Part shown: positions 1-10,981 of the stretch, piece after piece
How positions within the stretch are numbered: the first letter of the stretch is position 1
How the letters are laid out: every line of letters begins with the position of its first letter
Assembly (NCBI GenBank): GCA_025526915.1
Contig: JAHLKH010000255.1
Coordinates: 1-30,080 of the forward strand
Reading direction: 5' to 3'
Source of the DNA: Entophlyctis helioformis
Lineage: Eukaryota; Chytridiomycota; Chytridiomycetes; Chytridiales; Chytriomycetaceae
DNA length: 30,080 nt
The notes under the pieces: generated by a model
Databases searched by the model: none
Told to the model about the DNA's origin: nothing
The model's input: only the letters and a program-made list of their open reading frames with translations
Position numbers and translations under genes: made by a program

Positions 1-835
1 ATCGAGACAGAGGAGACCAAGGCCAAGAAGCTCCTCAAGGATGCGGCCAAGCGGGGCGACACGGTCTCGTGCAAGACGCTCGCCCGCGAGATTGTGCGCA
101 GCCGTAAAGCCAAGGACCGCATGCACACCTCCAAGGCGCAGCTCAACTCGCTCGTCCTGAGCATGCAGGAGCAGCTCGGTAAGGGCGTCTGCTTCGTGCG
201 GTGGCACTTACGGTCGTCGTTTGGTTCGAGACTCGGATGTCCAGGGTGCTCCTTGTGGTGGCGGCGGACGAGCGGACTGACGTGTTTGTGTGCGTGTGGT
301 GTCGGATGCCAGGGATGCTCAAGGTGACGGGGGCACTGCAAAAGAGTGGCGAGGTCATGAAGATGGTCAACGGGCTGGTCAAGCTGCCGCAGATCTCTGC
401 AGCCATGCAGGAGCTGTCCCAGGAGATGATGAAGGTGCGCTGCTGCAGGCGACGGCGACGGCGACCTTAACGGTGGATGGCAGTGGGCTGACACCTTTGC
501 TTGGACAAGGCCGGCATCATCGAGGAGATGGTCAACGACACGCTTGAGATGGACGACGAGGGGCTCGACGAAGAGGCCGACGAAGAGGTCGACAAGGTCA
601 TCACGGAGCTGACGGCGGGTCTGTTGGGACAGGCGGGATCTGTTGGAGCGGATCTGGTGGGTTGCATCTCTCCCTTTCTTGACATGGCAGGTCCACTGCG
701 AGCCGCGCTGTCCTTGAACTGACCGCTCGACACGCTGGCGAGACATTGCAGCCGCAGGAGAAGGTCAAGCAGAAACAGAGCGCCAAGGAGGAAGAGGACA
801 TGGAGGCAAGGCTGACGGCACTCAAGGCCATCTGA
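1..835 (+). CDS. VPS24: ESCRT-III subunit VPS24/CHMP3 (partial, 5' end outside window)
   Basis: This is the C-terminal part of a Snf7-family ESCRT-III protein, which polymerises on endosomal membranes during multivesicular-body sorting. Exons are 1-178, 313-434, 510-656 and 752-835. The splice phases agree and the junctions rebuild family motifs, for example QLGMLKV followed by [10 protein letters not shown]. The match is specifically to CHMP3: the block [14 protein letters not shown] followed by AGIIEEM, then an acidic stretch and [10 protein letters not shown], is the CHMP3 order and not that of CHMP2. The protein ends in an acidic MIM1-like helix ([14 protein letters not shown]) that would recruit Vps4. 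The N-terminal basic helix lies before base 1. The gene converges on CWC15 with 79 bp between stop codons. Identity is confident; the exact donor at 656 is less so. Confidence 0.88.
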
Positions 836-914
836 CATCCAGGTGCACCGGATCGCTGCCCAACGTGCATCTGGCCAGGCGGACTCATGGTCTGAAAGAA
901 CGGCGCCACTTCAT

Positions 915-1960
915 TTACTTGACGTACTTGTTCATAAACTTGCGGTGAAAGTCTGACCGCAGCATATCGTTGATGAACCGCTTCTTGGGCTGCTCGTCGG
1001 CTGCACGGCCTTGGTTCTTGAAAATGACATCATCGTCCCAACGACGCTTGACGGTAAAGTTGGCGACCGCAGACGACGACGAGGGAGCGCCGGTCGTCTC
1101 GTCCAGCTGCAGCAGCGGGTTGCCAGTCATGGCGCGCGCTTCCATCTCCCGCTCTTCTTGCAGAACACGCTCGCGCTCAAGACGCTCTTGTTCTTCAGCG
1201 CGTTCTCGCTTGATCTTTTCAAGCTCACGAAGCAACTCTGCGGTATCGTCTTCATCTTCGTCGTCGTCGTCTTCATCATCGTCGCTATGTTGGCAAGCGA
1301 GCAAGTGTCAGCCACAGGCATCCATCCGCTGGAATGGACGAGAGAAAGCGTACCTGTCCTTGTCCTCTGAATCGTCAGAGTCATCCGAATCGTCGTCTGC
1401 GTCTAGATTGCGCTCTTCCAGCATCCGCCGTCTCTTGGCAGCGTCCTCTGGATCATCCAGCGCACCTGACATCCAGAGCTTGCAGTCAGCTTGCCAGCCT
1501 TGCGCACATGGGGATGGCGCCAGAGTCTGCCGACTCACCAGGACCAAGAAGACGCTTGCGCTCCTTCTCAAAGTGCTCGCGCTCGTCTTCCAGAAGCTTG
1601 CGCTTGAGTTCTGCTGGCGACGACTCGTCTTCGGTGCCAAACAGGTCATGGCTGGCAAGTCCGGTGCAGGCGGCCATCCACACGCATGGGCACCCGCATG
1701 CATCCATGCACAGCCAGGAGCCAAGGAGCCAGTCGGCAGCCCGTTGAGCAAGGGTCGAGACAGAAGCATGTGTCAGTTGGCCATGAGCGACTTGCGGGCA
1801 AGCCGAGGCAAGGCAGCAGGACGGCCACATACCGCTGCTTGAGCTTGGTGTGTGCCGTCTGTTCCTTGGCACGCACGATGCTCGTCGGGGTGCCGCCCTT
1901 GTCCGAGAAGGAGTTGCCGCCGATGGCCGGCAGGAATGTGGGTCTGGCGGCTGTGGTCAT
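915..1960 (-). CDS. CWC15: Pre-mRNA splicing factor CWC15 (Cwf15)
   Basis: CWC15 is a component of the Prp19/NTC-associated spliceosome core. Exons in transcript order are 1960-1833, 1651-1539, 1465-1354 and 1284-915, with compatible phases throughout. The ATG at 1960 gives the family N-terminus MTTAARPTF. The middle is acidic and coiled ([16 protein letters not shown], residues roughly 125-145) after an Asp/Glu run. The C-terminus has the highly conserved [13 protein letters not shown] block and ends in a [11 protein letters not shown] tail, as in human and yeast proteins. The second exon is the least certain because family conservation is weak there, although its acceptor restores the frame. 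A divergent promoter of about 130 bp is shared with the bL21m gene. Confidence 0.92.
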
Positions 1961-2091
1961 TGGGGTTTGCGGTTTGCGGTTGAGTCGAAAGCTGTCGAAA
2001 ATGGTCTTTTGTGAGGGCCGCTTGCATGTGTGCAGGGCAGGGCTGCTGTGTGCGACGAGAGACTGACGCAGTGACGCTGCATGGACTTGGC
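1961..2091. promoter_or_regulatory. Divergent promoter region between CWC15 and bL21m
   Basis: These 131 bp separate the CWC15 ATG (minus strand) from the proposed bL21m ATG (plus strand), so both promoters and 5' UTRs should lie here or overlap the genes. I see no clear TATA box. The assignment rests only on gene orientation. Confidence 0.4.
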
Positions 2092-2903
2092 ATGGGCTTG
2101 GACGGGACGGCGTGGTGGCTGGCTGCAACGACCTGGACGGCAACACATACGCATACTTGCGCATACTCTTGGGCTGGCTGGCTGGCTGGCTGGCTGCGCA
2201 CTTGGACGACGCTGCAAGCAGCATTGTCTGCACCTGCGAGATCACTGGCTGCTGCCGGTCGCACCTGGACTGCCTCGACTGCCTCGACTGCCGCAAGGGC
2301 CGTGCTGCTGCAAGGTGAGCTGCAGGCTGGGCGGCCGCATGCAGGCCGCAGTGGAGCGTGGACCGGCGGCTGTTGGGGGCATGCACAGACACGGCGCACA
2401 CGGCATGCTGACCCACATTCCATCGCACATGGTGCGAGACAGGCCGCAGCAACAGCACAACGACCACAGCCGCCAAGCCAGCGCCAAAGGCCGGCAAGGC
2501 GAGCGGGACCGCCGGATGGAGCGCTGCGACGACCGAGGCGCTGTCGCTGATGCACAACCAGACCAAGTACGCAGCGATTGTCGAGATCAAGAACCGGCCG
2601 TACCACGTTGCCAAGAACGACGTCATTGTAGCGCCGCGCATGAACGATCTGCGGCTGGGCGATGTCATTGAGCTCGACCGGGTGCGCGAGATCTCGAGCC
2701 CCGACTACGTGCTGCAGGGCAACCCGTACGTGGACCCGCGGTACTTTCGCATCCGGGCGTCGGTGGTCGAGCACGCCAAGAGCAAGGAGATTGTGCGCAA
2801 GCACACGAAGCGGTCGGGCGACTCCAAGACCGTGAGCAACGCCAACAGCCACACGTTGCTGCGCATCTGCGAGATGGACATTGTCAAGACGCCGTCGCAA
2901 TGA
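2092..2903 (+). CDS. MRPL21: Mitochondrial large-subunit ribosomal protein bL21m
   Basis: This is the large-subunit protein of the mitochondrial ribosome homologous to bacterial L21. The exon 2443-2903 carries the L21 domain: a YAAIVEIKNRPYHV start, then DVIVAPRM and LGDVIELDRV, the VLQGNPYVD loop, and a SVVEHAKSKEIVRKHTKR RNA-binding segment. Upstream, an exon ending at 2314 (donor GTGAGC) encodes an Ala/Ser/Thr/Arg-rich, acid-poor stretch typical of a matrix-targeting presequence. Joining it to an acceptor at 2442/2443 keeps frame. The ATG at 2092 is a guess. It would put a Trp-rich segment encoded by GGCT repeats ahead of the presequence, so another intron or a later start is likely. The C-terminal domain is secure; the N-terminus is not. 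Confidence 0.78.
2172..2196. repeat. (GGCT)n tetranucleotide repeat
   Basis: About six tandem copies of GGCT lie at the 5' end of the proposed bL21m transcript. The motif recurs in many non-coding stretches of this window, which argues that this piece is intron or UTR and not coding sequence. Confidence 0.8.
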
Positions 2904-3078
2904 TCCATCTATGCACCAGCCCAATAAACCCGCCTCTGATCCACCTGTGACGACCTCTTGCAGCCCGTGCCGATGTCTGTCGTCAGGGGGCATAACAGCG
3001 ACACGCGGGCCATTCGCTGCTCAAAATGTGAAAAATGAAGCCGTTTTTCTGCGCTTGCCCACACAAACGACGATCACC

Positions 3079-5942
3079 ATGTTCCGTTCCGCCGTCCGTC
3101 TCGCGCCTGCACTTGTGCGCTCGTCGCTCGCTGTAAGTCGCTGTTGCTGCCGCCGTCGCCGTCGCTGGCGGCCGTCGCCCGCTGTGCCGCCCTCCCCTCC
3201 CTGCCCCTCTCCCCGCCCCCCTCGTGCCTGCGTCCTCTGGCCGCACCCTCCCGCCCTCTGTCCCAAGCGCTCCTGTTGCTCTGTCATCGTCGGCACCCTG
3301 CCCGCAGCAGCCAGCCAGACAGCCAGCCAGCCAGCCAGCCAGGAACGGAATCAGATGAAGACGGAGCGATCACCTGCAGCCCAGCCCAGCCCAGCCCAGT
3401 CCAGTCCAGCCCAACAGCGCAGCGACCGGCCGAGAGTGTGCGGGCCTGCGCTCGGCGTGCCCCAGACATGTCCGCCTGCTCTTGAACGACTCCACCCGTC
3501 GGCCCGCCCGCAGCCTGCCCACCACCACCACCAGCGGCCGCACTGGCACAGGAATCCGCTGATCTGTCTGCGGCCGGCCGCCCTTCAGGCAGGCAGGCAG
3601 GCAGGCAGATGATGGCCGTTTTCTGGCGGCTCTTGCCCTCCTCGCGGCCCGGCGACCGGTGCGGCTGCTTGCGTCTCCCGTGCGCCTGCACACCTACCTC
3701 TGCGTCTGTGACTGCCGACTTGCCTCTTGCCCCCCGTCCCTTCCTCCCTCCCCGCGCTGTCTGCCGGCCTGTCTGCCGGCCTGCGAGCAACAGCCGCCTG
3801 CCAGTCCGCGCTGGCGATCTGCCGCACTCGCTCGGCTGTCGCTCTTGGCCCATGCACAAACTGACTCGCTGCTTGCTGTGGCCGCACACTGTTCTGCCCC
3901 TCCAACAGTCCCGCGTGGCTGCTCTTGCCCGCCCCTTCTCCGTCTCGGCTCTCGCCTACGCTGCCAAGCCCGGTAAGACGGCGTCGCTGGTCTTGGCCTT
4001 TCCGTTTCCTTGCCTCGAGGCATGTATGCCATGCAACACGCACTGACATGTGGCCTCTCTCCTGCCGTTGCTCCTGCTGTTGCTGCTGATGCACCAACCG
4101 TCGCATCTGCATGGGACCGTGTGGCCGCCAGGCACTGCCGAGGTCTCCTCGATCCTTGAGGAGCGCATCCTTGGCGCCTCGTCGTCGTTTGACATCTTCG
4201 AGACCGGCCGTGTGCTCTCCATTGGTGACGGTATTGCCCGTGTCTACGGCCTCAAGAACGTCCAGGCCGAGGAGATGGTTGAGTTCTCGTCCGGCATCAA
4301 GGTTCGTCTTGCTCGCCCAATATTCTGTCCATGTCTGCAATTGTTGTGGCCTGGCTGGCTGGCCCTTTAATCCATCATGCCTCGCTCGATGGCAACCATT
4401 CAAGCCACGGCCGATCGCTAACGCACCGTCTGTTGCTGCTGCGGCTGCTCGTCGATGACGATCGTCTGTGTGTGCCATCTTGCTCAACACCAACAGGGCC
4501 AGGCTCTCAACCTCGAGGCTGACAACGTCGGTATCGTCGTGTTCGGTAACGACCGTCTGATCAAGGAGGGTGACATTGTCAAGCGTACCGGCTCCATTGT
4601 CGACGTCCCTGTCGGCATGGGTCTCCTCGGCCGTGTTGTCGACGCTCTCGGCAACCCCATTGACGGCAAGGGCCCTCTCCAGAACGTCACTCGCCAGCGT
4701 GTCCAGGTCAAGGCTCCCGGCATTATTCCCCGCCACTCTGTCAACGAGCCCATGCAGACCGGCATCAAGTGCATTGACTCGATGGTGCCCATTGGCCGTG
4801 GCCAGCGTGAGCTGATCATTGGTGACCGTCAGACCGGCAAGACCGCCGTCGCTCTCGACACCATCCTCAACCAGAAGAAGTGGAACTCTGGCTCTGACGA
4901 GTGTAAGTAAGCAAGGCTGGGCTGTGTGTCTGTTCTTGTGAGGCGACAACGGACGCGTCGTTGGCTGACACACTCCGTGTTTGCGTTTGCCTCTGCAGTC
5001 AAGAAGCTCTACTGTGTCTACGTTGCCGTTGGCCAGAAGCGCTCGACTGTCGCCCAGTTCGTCCAGACCCTTGAGGAGAACGATGCCCTCAAGTACTCGA
5101 TTGTTGTTGCCGCCACTGCCTCTGACGCCGCTCCCCTCCAGTTCCTGGCCCCCTACTCTGGTGCCGCCATGGGCGAGCACTTCCGTGACAACGCCATGCA
5201 CTCGCTCATCATCTACGACGATCTGTCCAAGCAGGCCGTCGCCTACCGTCAGATGTCGCTTCTGCTCCGTCGTCCCCCTGGTCGTGAGGCCTACCCCGGT
5301 GATGTGTTCTACCTCCACTCTCGTCTCCTCGAGCGTGCCGCCAAGATGAACAAGACCTTTGGCGGTGGCTCCATGACTGCCCTGCCCGTCATTGAGACCC
5401 AGGGTGGTGACGTGTCTGCGTACATTCCCACGAACGTCATTTCGATTACCGACGGCCAGATCTTCCTCGAGGCTGAGCTCTTCTTCAAGGGTGTCCGCCC
5501 GGCCATTAACGTCGGTCTGTCTGTGTCGCGTGTCGGCTCTGCTGCCCAGGTCAAGGCCATGAAGCAGGTTGCCGGCTCGCTCAAGCTCTTCCTCGCCCAG
5601 TACCGTGAGGTTGCCGCTTTCGCGCAGTTTGGCTCTGACCTCGACGCGTCGACCCAGTTCCTGCTCAACCGTGGTGCCCGCCTCACTGAGCTCCTCAAGC
5701 AGAACCAGTACAAGCCTCTGTCGGTCGAGCACATGGTTGTCATCATCTACTCTGGTGTGAACGGTTTCCTTGACAAGATCCCCGTCAACAAGGTCACCGC
5801 CTTTGAGGCCGCCCTCATCCCCCACATCCAGGCCAACGCCGCGGACATTTTCGAGGCCATCAAGAAGGACGGCCAGATCAAGCCCGAGACGGACAAGAAG
5901 ATCAAGCAGGTCCTTGGCGACTTTGCCAAGTCCTTCCAGTAA
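3079..5942 (+). CDS. ATP1: Mitochondrial F1Fo ATP synthase subunit alpha
   Basis: This is the non-catalytic nucleotide-binding alpha subunit of the F1 hexamer in the mitochondrial matrix. Exons are 3079-3132, 3909-3972, 4132-4301, 4497-4902 and 4999-5942; all phases close and give 545 residues. The first exon encodes a basic presequence ([18 protein letters not shown]) that continues into the second exon. Beta-barrel residues follow in exons 3 and 4. The Walker A motif GDRQTGKT is at about residues 205-212. The last exon covers the rest of the nucleotide-binding domain and the C-terminal helical domain, ending DFAKSFQ. Codon use is strongly biased to C/G-ending codons, as expected for a highly expressed gene. 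Identification is essentially certain. Confidence 0.98.
3311..3342. repeat. (CCAG)n repeat in ATP1 intron 1
   Basis: A near-perfect CCAG tetranucleotide array, one of several GGCT/CCAG-family arrays in the window. Confidence 0.85.
3376..3413. repeat. CCCAG/TCCAG pentanucleotide repeat in ATP1 intron 1
   Basis: Tandem five-base units shift from CCCAG to TCCAG along the array. Confidence 0.8.
3586..3609. repeat. (CAGG)n repeat in ATP1 intron 1
   Basis: About six copies of the tetranucleotide CAGG/GGCA lie inside the intron. Confidence 0.85.
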
Positions 5943-6143
5943 ATGCGCAGAGGATGGGACCACGACATTCTTGTCGTTTTTTCCGCCGCTGCCGACCACC
6001 CTGCGTCTTTCTTTTCCCCCCTCTCTCTCTGCCCTCACGGGCCTCGATCCATGCTCCAGAGCAGACCACACATTCCACATGAAGTCGTCTTGATGATGAG
6101 CCCTGTGCCCCAGCCGTGTTGTTTTCCATTGTGCCCTCAGTTG

Positions 6144-6173
6144 CAACAGCAACAGCAGCAGCAGCAGCAGCAG
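6144..6173. repeat. CAG/CAA trinucleotide tract
   Basis: An interrupted CAG run downstream of the ATP1 stop. It is non-coding in any convincing frame. Confidence 0.8.
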
Positions 6174-6752
6174 AAGGCGTTTGGGAGTGGGCTCAGTTAT
6201 GCGATCTGAAGGCGCCCACCCACGCTGCCAGCCACGAGAAAAGGGGGCGTTTGCAATGCGTCGGTCACGCGACACTGTTTTGTGGCACGGCACGGCACGG
6301 CATGGCATGACACGGCTCAGCTCGGCCATGTGGGCTCATGCCGTGCGACAATGCGTGCGAAAATGCCATGTGGCAATGCAGAGCAGCAGCCATCGCCTCC
6401 ATCGCCAACGCGGGGGGCTGACTGCAGCGGGGATTGTTGTGTCGCACAGAGAGCCTGGCCAGCCCGCCCCTTTCCGTTTACGCTTTTCCTTTCCCACTCC
6501 CCCGCCTACTTGCCGTCTCCCCACCTGCCCGCCTGCTTGCCCACTCCTCCGCACCGCCCGCTGTTCCCACCGCCAGAGTTTGGAGCAGCCGACTTTGCCG
6601 CCATCACGTCGTCGCATCCGATCCGCCGTTTCGTTCCCCGATAGCTGACAGCCACCAACCGCCGACTATCGCCTCATCGCTTTATCGCTGCAGTCTGAGC
6701 CTCTGGTGCGTTGGTTGGCTGGTGCGAGGGCTCTTGACAGCCGGTGGCCGGT

Positions 6753-6796
6753 ATGCAGGTGGACAGCGTGCAGGTGGACAGCGTGCAGGTGGACAA
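6753..6796. repeat. 15-bp minisatellite, three copies
   Basis: The unit GTGCAGGTGGACAGC occurs three times in tandem, the first copy starting with one changed base and the last running into ACAAGCAG. Confidence 0.85.
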
Positions 6797-7243
6797 GCAG
6801 ACAGGCAGACGCTCCTGCTTCCCGGCCATCCATCAGACCGGCCCGGCCCGGCTTCTTCTTCTTCTTCGTCTGCTTCCGGTTCTCTCGCGTTGGCCCACCG
6901 GCTGGCCCACCGGCTGGCCCGGCTCGCGAGTGTCGCCGTGGAGGGCTCGCCTCGGCCGGCCACGGGGCTCTCCGATTGATGGCCTGCCCGCCCAGCCAGC
7001 CTGCCCAGCCCGCCTGCCTGCACGGCCGCCTACGACGACAAGCTGCTGCTGCTGCTGCCCGCCTGGCCATCCTGTTCCCACTCGTACGGACCCACACACT
7101 AACCCACTGCCCTGCCTCGCCTGCCCTGCCCCACCTGGGATCGCCTCGCTGACGACCGCCGCCGCCGCCCTTCTCCGCTCGTCTGCCTGCCTGCCCGCCT
7201 GCCTGCCCGCTCCGGAATCCGTCGCACCTGCACCCAGATCTGC

Positions 7244-7288
7244 CTGCAATCGCCCTGCAATCGCCCTGCAGTCGCCCTGCAATCGCCC
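7244..7288. repeat. 11-bp minisatellite, four copies
   Basis: The unit CTGCAATCGCC occurs four times in tandem, with one A-to-G change in the third copy. It lies just upstream of the ATG at 7315. Confidence 0.85.
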
Positions 7289-7314
7289 GTCCACGAGACC
7301 AGCTCCGCCTCCCA

Positions 7315-10300
7315 ATGCCCCTGCTGCCCTTCTTTGGCGCAGCCAGATCTGCCCCAACAGCCGCCAACAGCGCCATCACCGCCCCCACCAGCGACCTTGG
7401 CCAGCTGGCATCGGCACCTGCAACTCCTTTGCCGTCTGCATCGACGCCTTCGCCTTCAACATCAGCACCACACTGCCCGCGAGCCACCACGTCCGTTCAT
7501 CAGCACAAGTCTCGCCACGCCCACGCCCATTCCAGCAACTCGCCCCTCGCCGCCATGTCGCAGCAGGGCTCGGCCTCGACATCTGCATCTGCACCTTCTC
7601 CGGCACCTTCTCCGGCACCGGCACCGGCACCGGCTCCTGCCCCTGCATCGTCAAGACCAGCCCCCTTACCGCCCAGCACGTCGTCGGCCCGTGCCTTTGA
7701 CACCACCGCCGGCCAGATCCTGATCCTGCCCTCGTACGTCCACAAGGCCAAGTGGGTCTCGGCGTGGAGCCACCACAATGCTCCGTCGACACCATCGACT
7801 CTGCCGACTCTGCCGACACCAGCAGCAGCAACCACGGCTGCACCGGCACAGCAAGCGCACCAACAGCACCAACAACACCAACAGCAGCAGCCGACGTCCA
7901 TGTCAACAGCCTCCTACAGACTGGTCCACTCATCGTCCAGGCCCGTGCCCTCTTCATCGCAACATCGATCGCACAATGCGTCGAGCCCATCGCCAGCTGT
8001 CACTGCATCTCAAATGCAAGCGCAACTCCCGCCCCAATCGCAGTCATCCAGATCACCATCACCGTCATCGCGCAAGCCGCTGCCAGACGCATTCGCCGCA
8101 CAAGCAACGCCTCCATCAGCACAAATGTCAACGTCAACGTCAGCATCGGCGTCTGCGTCGGCATCGGCAAAGCAAGCACCAGCCTGCGCAGATGCCACGA
8201 ATGCATTGGACATGTGCCCGCTTGTCCCGCCAGAGATGTGGGCGATTGGTCTCGATCTCTCACGCCCAATGCCCTTTGACGTCTGCCCGCTGGACATTGC
8301 CGTGTCGCTTCTGATGCTGCGCAACGGATGCGCAGAGCTGCCGCCGTCGTCGTCCAAAGAGCGCATCCAGAACCTGCTCTGGCGCATCTTTGGCCAGATG
8401 CACTTTGCGTTGCCGCGCATCTCGCCGCTTGTGCTCAACTGGTATGTGCTCGACAGGCAGCGCACGGCCGCCTGTCTTGCTTGTGGACGAGCAAGCAACT
8501 GACCACCAACACGCTCTCGTGCACAGGGACAAGGACCTGGACGTGACGTGCATCATTGGCACCATCTACATCCGCCACGACAGCCCGTCGTTTGTCCCCG
8601 ACACGCTCGCGTCCCACGCGTCCATCTCGTGCATCCCCGCGTTCGCCCAAGGCAGCAGCAGCAGCAGCCCCTTTGAATGGCTGTCCTCCTCCTCGTTACT
8701 GACCGCCATCTCGCCGTCTGTGTCTCGCCGCGAGTCAACGGGCTCGGAAGCGTCCACCGTCTCGTTTGCATCCAGAGTCTCTGCGTCCACATCCGCATCG
8801 ACCGTCTCGCTCGCGTCGTCGCATCTGTCCAGCACGTCGTCGACATCAACCGCCACTCCCGTGCCGTCTGCACACGCGCATCTGAGCCCCGTCTCGTCGT
8901 TCATGCACCCTGCCCTGTCCACGACTGCCTCGGCGCTGTCATGGTCGGGCCTGCTTCCAGTCTCGGGCTCGCCCAAGCCGCTCAAGTCGTGTCTGAAGCA
9001 AAGGCCCATGAGCATCGGCCCCAGGTGGATGCACCTGCTCCAGCTGCTCAAGACCCACGGCAGCCTGCACCCGGATGAGGTGCACGAGATCCGCGCTGCT
9101 CTGGTCGCACCGCTGGCTGGCACACAGGCCGGGCCGTCCTGTGCGTGCCATTGCCATGCTGACAGCGGCAATGCCCATCTCCGGTGCAGCACCAAGCAGC
9201 GCCGCCGTCAGAAACAGACGCTCCGCCAGACGCCGTGGTCAAAGGGGCCTCGCGTCTGCCAATCCTGCAGCGACTGCTCGTCCGATCCCGGGCACCGCTC
9301 GAGCACGTCAAGCAACTCCACATTGGCATGCGACAGCGACAGAAGAGACGCAGAGTACTCGGCGGAAAGTCTGACACCAACGCCCTCGTCTCGTCAGCGG
9401 CAATCCTCGGGAAGCGGGCCACCTGGCTACAGCCACAGCCACATCCACAGCCACATCCACAGCAACGGCAACGGTGTCAATGGCGTCAATGGCGTCAACG
9501 GCAGTTTCCGGCAGCCAAAGTCGCCCGACAGACGGCCTCTGCTCCGTCGTGCCAGCCTGGACTCGACGCGCTTCCAGACCATCCTTACGCATGGCCAGCT
9601 TGCCCCCGACGACATGAAGATCCAGTTTGACCGTCCAGGCTCGCTGAGACGCGACGAGCTGTCACTGGTCTCGTTCAACTGGACTGTACAGCAACGCATC
9701 ATCATCCACGACGACACAGACGACTGCGACAGTGTATCCTCAGCCGACGCCTCTCATGATGAGCGAGACGCCGACTCGGACGACGAGCATTATCTTTTCC
9801 TGCCCAGACCCAATCGCTCCAAGTCTTGCGCACCATCCTCCTCTTCGTCGTCGGCATCGCGCTCTGATCCGTCTGTCGCGCCAGCACCCATGTCGGTGCC
9901 CCTCACGCCTGCCCTGCTCAAGATTGACATTGATACCATCTTCCTGCCGTCCACCCTCGACGTCGATTCCAAGATCCTCATCCCGCTGCTCGACGCGACG
10001 ATTGGGCCACATTCCCCCAAGCGCTTCAAGATGACGTTTGTGGAAGCGCCGTCGATCCCAGCGTTACCCGAGGAGGCAGAGTACGGCGAGCGGTGTCTCA
10101 ACCAGGCGTTCACTTTCTACGAAGACGCGTGGTTTGATCCGGATGCCAGTGCGCGGCACACACTGCCGACCTCCATTGCTGCCGCCGCTCCTTTGCAGGC
10201 AGCGGCCGACACCAGCACTGCGTTACCACCTAGCCAAGCTGTCGACAGATCTGCCTTGTCTGTGCCGCCCGACGCCTCGTCCAAGTCGACGGCTGCTTGT

Positions 10301-10758
10301 CCTGGTATCTCATCCTTGTTTGCACGAGACTCGCAGTCGGCGTCCAGTCCAGGAACGACAGGAGCGACTCACGCTATGCCGTCAGCCGACCCATCGCCGT
10401 CCGCTTCCACGTCAATGCCAACGCAGCGTCCACCTCCATCCGGCACCGACCGTCGCCTGCTGCACACCTGGCTCCAACGGAGACTCGCAAACCGGCGCTT
10501 GCACCAAAGACTAGAGCACATCCGCTGGATCCCAACAACCCGCTCCAGGTTCTCAACGACCAGGCGGCGTACTACACCGAGCAGATCCAGCTGCAGCAGA
10601 TGCAGGACGATATCGCGTCGGCCCAGCTGGCGGGCCTGACCAACAGCATCGCCGAAAAGACGCAGGATGTCATGAACTCGCTGCACTCGGTGCTCGAGAA
10701 CATCGAGGACGTGTCGCGTATCGTATGGGGTGCCTGGCAATCCCTGCGCTTCTTTTGA
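7315..10758 (+). CDS. Large Ser/Ala/Pro-rich protein of unknown function
   Basis: I do not recognise this gene. Exon 1 is 7315-8441 (ATG at 7315; a later in-frame ATG at 7555 is also possible) and exon 2 starts at 8527 after an 85-bp intron. Most of the protein is disordered: Ser/Ala/Pro runs, Gln/His repeats and Ser-Thr stretches. More ordered blocks are PLDIAVSLLMLRNG plus ERIQNLLWRIFGQ, continuing across the intron into DVTCIIGTIYIRHDSP; a Cys/His cluster near the middle; and LKIDIDTIFLPSTLDVDSK. The C-terminus is a helical segment (YYTEQIQLQQMQDDIASAQ onward) ending SLRFF. The frame must change between about 10300 and 10500. An apparent 32-nt GT-AG piece at 10305-10336 would fix it, but it is shorter than every other intron here, so an indel is equally likely. 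Total length is about 1,100 residues. Confidence 0.65.
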
Positions 10759-10926
10759 ATCCCCTTCTTGTCGGCCTCGATCCCCTTTCCCTTCCCTGTC
10801 CACATTTGTGTCCTTCTCACACACACACTACACGCATGACTACACGACTTGCATCTGGCGGTGGTGACTTGCTTGCTGCTACCAATACACACAGACATCA
10901 TTGACACAATCTTATACTCTACGAGC

Positions 10927-10940
10927 GGGGGGGGGGGGGG
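10927..10940. repeat. Poly-G run of 14
   Basis: A homopolymer of 14 guanines in the 3' intergenic space between two convergent genes. Its length may be inexact because such runs are error-prone in sequencing. Confidence 0.9.
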
Positions 10941-10981
10941 TCGGAAACCGATGCCATTTATTAACGATGGGCCAGCCCGGG

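Larger units (their letters stand above)
3133..3908 (+). other. Long first intron of ATP1
   Basis: This 776-bp GT-AG intron separates the first presequence exon from the second. It is several times longer than the other introns here. It contains three tetranucleotide-type arrays (CCAG at 3311-3342, CCCAG/TCCAG at 3376-3413, CAGG at 3586-3609) and pyrimidine-rich DNA. I see no coding exon that would fit the protein. A position just downstream of the start makes it a candidate for intron-borne transcription enhancement, but that is speculation. Confidence 0.8.
5943..7314. other. Low-complexity intergenic region between ATP1 and the next gene
   Basis: These 1.37 kb hold the ATP1 3' UTR and the upstream region of the gene starting at 7315. 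Open frames here have repeat-driven composition (Arg/Ala/Pro or Cys/His runs) and no recognisable protein. Visible structure: a CAG/CAA tract (6144-6173), a CACGG/CATGG repeat near 6286-6310, a 15-bp minisatellite (6753-6796), CCTGC-type repeats near 7180-7215, and an 11-bp minisatellite (7244-7288). I see no tRNA or other RNA gene. Confidence 0.6.

Noticed and set aside
3585..6329. A 914-codon open frame on the minus strand across ATP1
   Set aside because: It is antisense to the confidently identified ATP1 exons and exists because biased codon use in that gene leaves the opposite frame free of stops. No domain is visible in it.
6434..7700. Several overlapping open frames between ATP1 and 7315
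   Set aside because: They are made of minisatellites and pyrimidine-rich DNA and have no plausible protein composition.
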